5,309 nt of DNA, from the NCBI GenBank assembly GCA_900549245.1, contig URNQ01000134.1:1-5309 (forward strand), in the 5' to 3' direction. The position numbers and the translations under genes were made by a program. The notes beneath the pieces were generated by a model. The model did not search any database. It was not told where the DNA came from and was given only the letters and a program-made list of their open reading frames with translations. Source of the DNA: an uncultured Collinsella sp. GTDB taxonomy: Bacteria; Actinomycetota; Coriobacteriia; Coriobacteriales; Coriobacteriaceae. Positions within the stretch are counted from its first letter, which is position 1. Each line of letters begins with the position of its first letter. Shown here one piece after another: positions 1 through 5,112 of the stretch.

Positions 1-10
1 CGACACGCAT

Positions 11-49
11 AAAAAGCCTCCCATTTCTCATGTCCAAGAAATGGGAGGC
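11..49 (-). terminator. Intrinsic terminator of the MarR/ABC exporter operon
   Basis: Positions 16-28 (GCCTCCCATTTCT) and 37-49 form a perfect 13-bp inverted repeat with an 8-nt loop. Read on the minus strand, the stem is followed directly by TTTTT (complement of 11-15). It lies 64 bases beyond the stop codon of the last transporter gene, which fits transcription ending here. On the plus strand the stem is followed by AGTTC rather than a T-run, so it should act on minus-strand transcripts only. Confidence 0.93.
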
Positions 50-81
50 AGTTCACAATCCCCGGCGCGCCATTCCTTTTG

Positions 82-113
82 ATGTGACATGCGGGACTGT
101 CCCTTTGTCACAT
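82..113. repeat. REP-like palindrome at the end of the operon
   Basis: The outer arms ATGTGACA (82-89) and TGTCACAT (106-113) are perfect 8-bp complements. Inside them, GGGA (93-96) and TCCC (100-103) pair around a CTG loop, giving a two-tier hairpin with short unpaired joints. The last base coincides with the final base of the transporter stop codon (TAA, read from 115 to 113). There is no T-run on either side, so it is not a second terminator. The 11-mer TTTGTCACATT at 104-114 recurs at 4972-4982, also a few bases after GTCCC. The design (nested palindrome directly after a gene) resembles dispersed palindromic elements of bacterial genomes. That identity is an inference that needs genome-wide copies to confirm. 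Confidence 0.6.
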
Positions 114-2119
114 TATGCGAACTGACTCAGATAGAGGTCGGCGTAGGCACCCTCGGCAGCCAGCAGCTCCTTATGCGTACCCTGCTCGATGATATTGCCG
201 TGGTCCATGACCAAGATCAGGTCGGCATCGACGATCGTCGACAAACGGTGCGCGATCACAAAGCTCGTGCGCCCGCGCATAAGCGCGTCCATGGCACGGC
301 CGATGGCAAGCTCGGTACGCGTGTCCACGCTTGAGGTCGCCTCGTCCAGGATGAGAATCGCCGGGTTGTTGAGCAGCACGCGTGCGATGGTCAGCAGCTG
401 ACGCTGGCCCTGGCTGATGCTTTCGGCATCGTTGGCCACGCGCGTGTCGTAGCCCTGCGGCATGGTGCGCACGAAGAAGTCGACCTGCGCGGCACGAGCG
501 GCGGCCACAATTTCGTCGCGCGTTGCCTCGGGGCAGCCGTAGGCGATGTTTTCGGCAATCGTGCCATCGAATAGCCAGGCGTCCTGCAGCACCATGCCAA
601 ACTGCTGACGTAGCTCGCCGCGATCCATGCGGCTCGTATCCACGCCGTCGAGCGTAATACGCCCGCCGTCAATCTCGTAGAAGCGCATGAGCAGGTTGAT
701 GAGCGTCGTCTTGCCTGCGCCCGTGGTTCCCACCACGGCAATCTTCTGGCCCGGCTCGGCGGTAAACGACACGTCGCGCATCAGCGGCTTGTCGGGCGAA
801 TAACCAAAGCGCACGTGCTCAAAGGAGACGCGACCCTCAACGCGACCCGGCAGCTTGGCGGCCTCGTCCGGCAGCGGATCGGCCTCCATCTCGGGCTCAT
901 CGAGCAGGTCGAACACGCGCTCCGCACTCGCCAGCGCGCTCTGCAGCGAGTTAAAGGTAAACGACAGCTGCGTCATGGGTTCGGACGCCTCGTAGATAAA
1001 CTGGAAGAACGCCTGGAACACGCCGACGGTCATGTGGCCGGCGACCAGCATGCTGCAGCCCACGAGTGCGATCACGATCTGTGCCAGGCGGCCGATAAAG
1101 CGCACCGCGGGGCCGACGGCGTTAATCATAAAGTCGGCCTTGGCACTCACGCGTGCCAGCTCGCCCGAGGCCTGGTGCACCTCGGCAGAACTTTGGCGCT
1201 CGCGGTTAAACGCGCGAATCACCAGACGGCCCGAGTAGCCTTCCTCGACCGCACTCGTAATCTTGGACACCCACTCTTGGCGCTCACCGGTTACGTCATG
1301 CGTGCGGCGCGAGACCACCTTGGTCACCAGCAGCGACAACGCCGTAAAGAACAAAAAGACGAGCGTGAGCGGCACGCTAAACACGAACATCACGCTCACG
1401 GCGCCCACCACGGTACCGATCGACACCAGAAGCTGCAGCAAGCCGCGCTGCATGCTCTCGGACATCTTGTCCAAGTCGTTGGTCGCACGGCTGACGACCT
1501 CACCGGGACGATGCGCGTCAAAAAAGGCAAGCGGCAGACGGTTGAGCTTTTGTGCGATGCGGTTGCGTAGGCACAGGTTGAGGCGTTCGGCAACGCTCGA
1601 CATCAAAAAGCTCTGGAGCGCGTAGAACGAGGCAGCGGCCGTCCAGATCATAAAGTAGATGAAGATGGTCCTGCCGCAGTTCTCCCAGGTGATGTTGAAG
1701 GTGGTGTCGTTGGCAAACGCCACCTGAATGTGGCTCCACAGCTCATCGATCACGCGGGCGCTATATGCCGGCGCAGCAGTGTTAAAGATGGCATAGAACA
1801 CAATGCTCGCGAACACGATATAGAAGCGCCAATGGTCGCCGGCAGCCTCGCTCCACAGGCGGCGCACCGTCGCCCAGGTATCTCGAGGCGTCTCGTCCTC
1901 GTCTTCATCGTCCACGTCGCGCATACGCTCTGCCTCGGCGCGGGCGCGCTCGTCCTCGGCACGTTCGTTTTCCTCGTAGAGCGCTTGGCGGCGAGCCTCG
2001 CGCTCGGCTGCAGCCTTGGCGGCGGCATCCAGCTCGGGTGCCACGGCAGCCGTTTCCTCGACCAGTCCAGCGGCAGCGGCGTCATCAACGCCGCCCTGCT
2101 TCTTGAGCTCCTCGGTCAT
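113..2119 (-). CDS. ABC exporter half-transporter, catalytic subunit of a heterodimer (BmrD/TM288-like)
   Basis: This 668-residue membrane ATPase pairs with the product of the gene before it to export drugs or lipophilic compounds; the substrate cannot be read from sequence. The start is the ATG at 2119. A GGAGG lies 8 bases upstream, and the earlier in-frame GTG (2128) falls inside that SD. Residues 1 to about 80 are a hydrophilic Ala/Glu/Arg-rich extension ending in an acidic run (68-76). Six membrane helices follow (about 99-122, 151-175, 227-248, 249-268, 334-361, 365-380), then the nucleotide-binding domain. That domain has A-loop Tyr440, Walker A GTTGAGKTT (464-472, Lys470), Q-loop Gln512, signature ISQGQ (568-572), Walker B ILILDE (588-593, catalytic Glu593) and switch His624. 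The Walker and His residues are intact; only the signature departs from LSGGQ. Residues are counted from the ATG. The start is 1 base after the stop of its partner gene, so they are surely co-translated. Confidence 0.95.
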   Translation of the reverse strand: MTEELKKQGGVDDAAAAGLVEETAAVAPELDAAAKAAAEREARRQALYEENERAEDERARAEAERMRDVDDEDEDETPRDTWATVRRLWSEAAGDHWRFYIVFASIVFYAIFNTAAPAYSARVIDELWSHIQVAFANDTTFNITWENCGRTIFIYFMIWTAAASFYALQSFLMSSVAERLNLCLRNRIAQKLNRLPLAFFDAHRPGEVVSRATNDLDKMSESMQRGLLQLLVSIGTVVGAVSVMFVFSVPLTLVFLFFTALSLLVTKVVSRRTHDVTGERQEWVSKITSAVEEGYSGRLVIRAFNRERQSSAEVHQASGELARVSAKADFMINAVGPAVRFIGRLAQIVIALVGCSMLVAGHMTVGVFQAFFQFIYEASEPMTQLSFTFNSLQSALASAERVFDLLDEPEMEADPLPDEAAKLPGRVEGRVSFEHVRFGYSPDKPLMRDVSFTAEPGQKIAVVGTTGAGKTTLINLLMRFYEIDGGRITLDGVDTSRMDRGELRQQFGMVLQDAWLFDGTIAENIAYGCPEATRDEIVAAARAAQVDFFVRTMPQGYDTRVANDAESISQGQRQLLTIARVLLNNPAILILDEATSSVDTRTELAIGRAMDALMRGRTSFVIAHRLSTIVDADLILVMDHGNIIEQGTHKELLAAEGAYADLYLSQFA

Positions 2120-2120
2120 G

Positions 2121-3857
2121 CTACTCACCTCCCTTCATCTGCGATTCCGCGATGGCGCGGTACACCTCGCAGGTTTCCATAAGCTCGCTATGCGTGCCCA
2201 AGCCCACAACCTCGCCATCCTTGAGCACGACGATCTGGTCGGCGTGCAAGATCGTCGAGATGCGCTGCGCGATGATGAGCACCGCAGCGTCACGCGTCTC
2301 GTCTTGCAACGCATGACGCAGGGCGGCATCGGTCTTAAAGTCCAGGGCCGAAAAACTGTCATCGAAGATATATAGATCGGCATGCTTCATGAGCGCACGG
2401 GCGATTGCCAAACGCTGGCGCTGGCCGCCCGAAAAGTTCGTACCGCCCTGCGCCACCGGGGTATCGAGCCCCTGCGGTTGGTCGAGTACAAAGGTGCTCT
2501 GGGCAACCTCAAGCGCGTGAAGCATGTCGCCCTCGGTCGCGCCTTCGTTACCAAAGCGAAGGTTGCTCGCCACCGTGCCCGAGAACAGCCATGCCTTCTG
2601 CGGGACGTAGGCAATGCGCCCGCGAATCTCGTCTTGCGAAAGCTCGCGCAGGTCGACGCCGTCCAGGCGAATGGCACCCTTGGTGGCATCGTGAAAACGC
2701 AGCAGAAGCTTTGCCACCGTCGACTTGCCCGAGCCCGTCGAGCCCACAATCGCGGTCGTCTGACCGCGACGACAGGCAAAGCTCAGGTCGCACAGGGTGT
2801 CCTCGTCGGCATCGTCAAAGCGAAACGACATGTGGTCGAACACGGCCACCGCATCGGCTTCGTCTTGGGGCTCGCGCGCCCCGTCATCCAGCGTGCGCTC
2901 GCCATCGACGATGCTCGGCTCAATCTCCAACACCTGCTGCGCACGGTTCAGGCACGCGGCAGCACGCGGAAGCGTCAGCACCACCATCTGCGCCATCATC
3001 ACAAAGAACAGGATCAGAATTGCATACTCCAGCACCGCCGAGATACTCGCAATCTGCATGGCGTGGGCGCCTACGCGGTTGCCGCCCACCCACAACACCG
3101 CCACCTCGGCGATGTTCATCAAAAAGAAGCTTGAACTGTCGAGGCCCACAAACAGGTGGTTGACTTTGATGGCGTTGGCGGCGTAGTCGCTAAACACCTC
3201 GTCCAGACGCCGTTCCTCGTGGCGCTCCTTGTTAAACGCACGGATGACGCGCACGCCCACAATATTCTCGCGCAGCACCACGTTCATGCGGTCGATAAAG
3301 CCCTGTAGGCGCATAAAAATCGGCGCCGCGTTGGCAACCGTAAAGACCGCCGCCACCAGCACAATAGCAACCACCACGCCCAGCAGCGTACCCATGGCGG
3401 GATCGATGAGCCACGCAAAAATGATGCCCGCGACGGCCAAGAACGGCACCGGCAGCACCAGCTGGATCGTCTGCAGGATGGCCTGCTGAATCACATTGAT
3501 GTCGTTGAGCGAGCGCGTGATCATCGATCCGGTGCCAAAGCGCTCAAAGTCGCTGGCCGCGAGCTCGAGCGACTTGTCGTACACGGCATTGCGGATATCG
3601 CAGGCCACGTTGGCGGCCAAGCGCGCCGAAAGATAGCAGCCCAGCACCGCGCCGCCGCTGGCCATGCCGGTCGCGATAAGCATGTAGAGGCCATTGCGCA
3701 AAATGTAGTCGACATCACCCGTGGTGATACCGGTGTTGACCATGTTCGCCAGCATCGTGGGAACCAACAGCGTGCCGACGTTATCAACCAGCAGCACCAG
3801 CAGCGTCACTGCGATAAGCCCTCGATAGGGCTTCAGAAACCTCATTAACAGTCGCAC
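2121..3857 (-). CDS. ABC exporter half-transporter, degenerate-site subunit of a heterodimer (BmrC/TM287-like)
   Basis: This 578-residue protein has six membrane helices (about 13-36, 52-77, 128-149, 156-178, 240-258, 270-297) and a C-terminal nucleotide-binding domain. Visible motifs are Walker A GSTGSGKST (372-380, Lys378), Q-loop Gln420, signature FSGGQ (475-479), Walker B LYIFDD (495-500), D-loop SALD (503-506) and LIIAQR at the switch position. Two catalytic residues are replaced: Glu to Asp500 and His to Gln531. The A-loop aromatic is Phe347. In known heterodimers (TM287/TM288, BmrC/BmrD, LmrC/LmrD) such a subunit binds ATP in a nearly inactive site and gives its good signature to the partner's active site. 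The GTG start at 3857 is preferred because an AGGGGGA lies close upstream and residues 1-9 match the usual lead-in to KPY. An ATG at 3845, overlapping the regulator stop as TAATG, is the alternative (574 residues). The gene is the second of a three-gene operon. Confidence 0.94.
   Translation of the reverse strand: MRLLMRFLKPYRGLIAVTLLVLLVDNVGTLLVPTMLANMVNTGITTGDVDYILRNGLYMLIATGMASGGAVLGCYLSARLAANVACDIRNAVYDKSLELAASDFERFGTGSMITRSLNDINVIQQAILQTIQLVLPVPFLAVAGIIFAWLIDPAMGTLLGVVVAIVLVAAVFTVANAAPIFMRLQGFIDRMNVVLRENIVGVRVIRAFNKERHEERRLDEVFSDYAANAIKVNHLFVGLDSSSFFLMNIAEVAVLWVGGNRVGAHAMQIASISAVLEYAILILFFVMMAQMVVLTLPRAAACLNRAQQVLEIEPSIVDGERTLDDGAREPQDEADAVAVFDHMSFRFDDADEDTLCDLSFACRRGQTTAIVGSTGSGKSTVAKLLLRFHDATKGAIRLDGVDLRELSQDEIRGRIAYVPQKAWLFSGTVASNLRFGNEGATEGDMLHALEVAQSTFVLDQPQGLDTPVAQGGTNFSGGQRQRLAIARALMKHADLYIFDDSFSALDFKTDAALRHALQDETRDAAVLIIAQRISTILHADQIVVLKDGEVVGLGTHSELMETCEVYRAIAESQMKGGE
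2127..2134 (-). promoter_or_regulatory. Ribosome binding site that fixes the start of the second transporter
   Basis: The minus strand reads AGGGAGGT here, with GGAGG ending 8 bases before the ATG at 2119. The longer reading frame would begin with a GTG at 2128-2126, which overlaps this SD and has no SD of its own at a usable distance. The site lies within the last codons of the upstream transporter gene (stop TAG at 2123-2121), so a terminating ribosome sits over it. Confidence 0.9.
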
Positions 3858-4345
3858 GACTCCCCCTCACCTTGATTCTCGGCTTGGCTCTCGGCAGCGA
3901 TATGCTGCTTAAATGCCTCGCACTCCTCACCGAGCACCTGAGAGAATTTTCCGATCAAGCGCATAATCTCGCGCTGCTCACACGGCTCAAGCGCGCCAAA
4001 GGCTCGCTGCTCGGCCTTGAGTGCCGGCAGCGCATAACGCTCGGCAAATCGCCTGCCCTCTTCGGTCAGGCTCACAACCTTGTTCTTACGACTGCCTTCG
4101 GCAAACTCCAACGTTGCGAAGCCCCGCGCCGTCAAGGTTTTAATTGCCGAGTTGATGGTCTGCTTGCTGTAGAACCATTCGCTTGTCAGACGGCTTACGG
4201 CAATACTGCCGCCCGCCGTGCTGGTATCGACGAGCATCCAGTAAGCGCAGTCCGAAAGGCCGCAGGCGCGCGAGAACTCCGAATAGATATGGTCGAGTCC
4301 ATTGAGCAACCGGTCGAAGTCGACCAGCGTAACCGCACTATTCAT
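3845..4345 (-). CDS. MarR-family transcriptional regulator, probable repressor of the exporter operon
   Basis: This 166-residue cytoplasmic DNA-binding protein has the MarR layout. An N-terminal dimerisation helix (about 5-27) is followed by a winged helix-turn-helix. Its recognition helix is around 59-73 (YSKQTINSAIKTL), its wing around 80-92 (EFAEGSRKNKVVSLT), and the usual LTEEGRRFAERY segment follows at 93-104. C-terminal helices complete the dimer interface. The family normally represses nearby genes and releases DNA on binding a small molecule or on cysteine oxidation. Cysteines are at 28, 33, 122, 142, 164 and 166, the last two as a terminal CDC, so redox control is possible but unproven. 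The ATG at 4345 has only a weak SD (GGTGGG, 4 bases away). The gene leads the operon and overlaps the next start; two repeated dyads in its promoter are likely its own operators. Confidence 0.92.
   Translation of the reverse strand: MNSAVTLVDFDRLLNGLDHIYSEFSRACGLSDCAYWMLVDTSTAGGSIAVSRLTSEWFYSKQTINSAIKTLTARGFATLEFAEGSRKNKVVSLTEEGRRFAERYALPALKAEQRAFGALEPCEQREIMRLIGKFSQVLGEECEAFKQHIAAESQAENQGEGESCDC
3861..3868 (-). promoter_or_regulatory. Ribosome binding site favouring the GTG start at 3857
   Basis: The minus strand reads GAGGGGGA; its GAGG is 7 bases and its last G 4 bases from the GTG at 3857. The same purine run is about 14 bases or more from the alternative ATG at 3845, which is too far for good initiation. 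It lies inside the end of the regulator gene, so the two genes overlap by 13 bases if the GTG is used and by 1 base if the ATG is used. Confidence 0.6.
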
Positions 4346-4361
4346 CTATCCCACCATTCGA

Positions 4362-4379
4362 TTGTCCGATTTTTGACCA
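4362..4379. promoter_or_regulatory. Candidate MarR operator, downstream copy
   Basis: An imperfect 18-bp dyad, TTGTC-N8-GACCA, lies between the predicted transcription start (about 4386) and the regulator start codon. Its core GTC-N8-GAC matches the second dyad exactly 35 bp away at 13 of 14 positions (4364-4377 against 4399-4412). Outer ATTG (4361-4364) and CAAT (4378-4381) extend the symmetry. Repressor binding here would block transcription leaving the promoter. The role is inferred from position and duplication. Confidence 0.55.
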
Positions 4380-4392
4380 ATTTTGTATCTCT

Positions 4393-4421
4393 AGATTAGT
4401 CCGAGTTTTGACTATCGTCAA
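4393..4421 (-). promoter_or_regulatory. Sigma-70-type promoter of the MarR/ABC operon
   Basis: On the minus strand the -35 box TTGACG (4421-4416) and the -10 box TAATCT (4398-4393) are separated by exactly 17 bases. Each box differs from consensus by one or two positions. The predicted transcription start is near 4386, giving a leader of about 40 bases before the regulator ATG at 4345. It lies downstream of the terminator of the preceding gene, so the operon is an independent unit. Confidence 0.82.
4397..4414. promoter_or_regulatory. Candidate MarR operator, promoter copy
   Basis: TAGTC (4397-4401) and GACTA (4410-4414) are perfect 5-bp inverted arms around 8 bases, filling the space between the -10 and -35 boxes. 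The 14-base core recurs 35 bp downstream in the leader. A second small dyad, TTGAC-N4-GTCAA (4408-4421), overlaps it and covers the -35 box. A protein bound here would exclude RNA polymerase, as expected for an autorepressing MarR regulator. The assignment is inferred. Confidence 0.6.
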
Positions 4422-4464
4422 CAGGCTCTCCGCAAATGCTTGCACTTTTATGGCCTATCGACAG

Positions 4465-4500
4465 AAAAAGACCGCCGGCGCGGGGGCGACGCCAGCGGTC
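4465..4500 (-). terminator. Intrinsic terminator of the 96-residue protein gene
   Basis: GACCGC (4470-4475) pairs with GCGGTC (4495-4500). After one mismatch, GGCG (4477-4480) pairs with CGCC (4490-4493), leaving a 9-nt loop. On the minus strand this GC-rich hairpin is followed by TTTTT (complement of 4465-4469). It begins 27 bases after the stop codon at 4527 and separates that gene from the regulator promoter downstream. Confidence 0.9.
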
Positions 4501-4526
4501 ACGTGAAAATCGGGTTTTATTACCTG

Positions 4527-4817
4527 TCAGGCAGCGACGGCCTCGTAGACCGTAGCGCCCGCAAAGCTGTCATGCAGGCTCTTGCCGCAAATCCAAGGCA
4601 GCTCAACAACCTCGCAGACCGTATTGACCAGCTCGGAGCAGTCGGTAAAGTGGCCCTTATCGTTGAGGGCCTCGCAATCCTGAACACGCCAGTACCCATC
4701 GGTATGCGTGATGTAGTACTCGTGGTTGTCGATCGTCACAAAAGCGCGCGTCTTGGAACGCAGCAGCTTCAGAAATCCTTCGAAGTCAGTCTCGACGACA
4801 TCTCCAGCCTGGAACAT
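4527..4817 (-). CDS. Small protein of unknown function, 96 residues
   Basis: I do not recognise this family. The gene is real on context: AGGAGGT sits 7 bases before the ATG at 4817, the stop is TGA at 4529-4527, and a strong terminator follows. A longer frame from a GTG at 4847 would add 10 residues but has no better signal. The protein is soluble-looking and acidic, with no signal peptide or membrane helix. Residues 23-46 (RAFVTIDNHEYYITHTDGYW and onward) look like a beta-hairpin region. The second half carries four cysteines (48, 60, 68, 77) and aromatic residues including Trp43 and Trp75. The cysteines are not in CxxC pairs, so a zinc finger is not indicated. It is a monocistronic minus-strand gene divergent from a nitroreductase gene. 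A small binding or immunity-type protein is possible, but nothing visible proves a role. Confidence 0.85.
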   Translation of the reverse strand: MFQAGDVVETDFEGFLKLLRSKTRAFVTIDNHEYYITHTDGYWRVQDCEALNDKGHFTDCSELVNTVCEVVELPWICGKSLHDSFAGATVYEAVAA

Positions 4818-4824
4818 GATAATT

Positions 4825-4831
4825 ACCTCCT
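4825..4831 (-). promoter_or_regulatory. Strong ribosome binding site of the 96-residue protein gene
   Basis: The minus strand reads AGGAGGT, a full match to the anti-SD core, 7 bases before the ATG at 4817. It selects this start over the GTG at 4847 and suggests efficient translation. Confidence 0.92.
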
Positions 4832-4853
4832 GGCCCAGCGCCACCACAGCGCA

Positions 4854-4882
4854 TTGATAAACGTTGGTACCCCTTTAGTAAA
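4854..4882 (-). promoter_or_regulatory. Candidate promoter of the 96-residue protein gene
   Basis: On the minus strand TTTACT (4882-4877) and TATCAA (4859-4854) are 17 bases apart, each matching the sigma-70 consensus at four of six positions. The start would be near 4847, giving a leader of about 30 bases that includes the strong SD. Other weak pairs exist in this AT-richer stretch, so this is the best-placed candidate rather than a clear promoter. Confidence 0.38.
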
Positions 4883-4892
4883 ACCTTTATCA
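4855..4892. repeat. Inverted repeat TGATAAA-N24-TTTATCA in the divergent intergenic region
   Basis: TGATAAA (4855-4861) and TTTATCA (4886-4892) are perfect 7-bp complements 24 bases apart. They bracket the candidate promoter of the 96-residue protein gene, with one arm on its -10 box and the other just upstream of its -35 box. A third GATAAA occurs at 4946-4951. The layout could be a pair of half-operators or chance in AT-rich DNA; no regulator is identified. Confidence 0.4.
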
Positions 4893-4972
4893 GAGGTTAT
4901 GCGTTCGTCATTTAGGCAAGTGGTAAAAAACCGCAGGGTAGACGGGATAAAACGTTTAACCGTCCCATTTGT

Positions 4973-5001
4973 TTGTCACATTCTGAAGGTACTTTTATGC
5001 A
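4973..5001 (+). promoter_or_regulatory. Candidate promoter of the nitroreductase gene
   Basis: TTGTCA (4973-4978) and TATGCA (4996-5001) are 17 bases apart. The -35 box differs from TTGACA at one position, while the -10 box is poor. The start would be near 5008, leaving a leader of about 105 bases. A second option, TTGACC (5044-5049), has no -10 box at a proper distance. Confidence 0.35.
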
Positions 5002-5010
5002 AACCTACTT

Positions 5011-5022
5011 TTCCAATTGGAA
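5011..5022. promoter_or_regulatory. Perfect 12-bp palindrome, candidate operator
   Basis: TTCCAATTGGAA is self-complementary over all 12 bases and lies just after the candidate nitroreductase promoter, where a repressor would bind. The six-base core CAATTG recurs at 5041-5046. The bound protein is unknown. Confidence 0.4.
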
Positions 5023-5054
5023 TCTATCCTTTTGGCCGGGCAATTGACCGTCTA

Positions 5055-5081
5055 CCGTTTGAGCCCGACGGGTATGAACGG
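5055..5081 (+). other. Imperfect hairpin in the nitroreductase leader
   Basis: CCGTT (5055-5059) pairs with AACGG (5077-5081) and CCC (5064-5066) pairs with GGG (5070-5072), both centred on 5068. In RNA, several G-U pairs could also bridge the internal loop. No T-run follows, so it is not a terminator. It ends 20 bases before the SD and could affect translation or transcript stability. I do not recognise a known riboswitch. Confidence 0.35.
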
Positions 5082-5101
5082 GGCATCTGCAACGCCACCG
5101 C

Positions 5102-5107
5102 AAGGAG
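5102..5107 (+). promoter_or_regulatory. Ribosome binding site of the nitroreductase gene
   Basis: AAGGAG lies 5 bases before the ATG at 5113. It supports this start for a gene whose reading frame is cut by the window end. Confidence 0.85.
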
Positions 5108-5112
5108 ACACC

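Noticed and set aside
11..49. Bidirectional terminator
   Set aside because: Only the minus strand has a T-run after the stem.
89..334. Plus-strand open frame of 81 codons starting in the palindrome
   Set aside because: It lacks an SD and runs antisense to the conserved C-terminal part of the second transporter.
815..1570. Plus-strand open frame of 251 codons inside the second transporter
   Set aside because: It is antisense to a gene with all ABC motifs; its product is His/Arg-rich low-complexity sequence without a domain, typical of GC-rich shadow frames.
2382..3163. Two long plus-strand open frames (250 and 252 codons) inside the first transporter
   Set aside because: They overlap each other in different frames, lie opposite conserved ABC motifs, and encode Arg/His or Pro/Arg-rich sequence with no recognisable fold.
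3872..4399. Plus-strand open frame of 175 codons opposite the MarR gene
   Set aside because: The minus strand carries the winged-helix regulator with promoter and operators; the plus frame shows no known domain.
4946..4961. GATAAAACGTTTAACC as a LacI-family operator
   Set aside because: The AAACGTTT core is LacI-like, but the flanks are not symmetric, and there is no sugar gene or LacI regulator in the window.
5044..5078. TTGACC with TATGAA as a nitroreductase promoter
   Set aside because: The spacing is 23 bases, far outside the usual 16-19.
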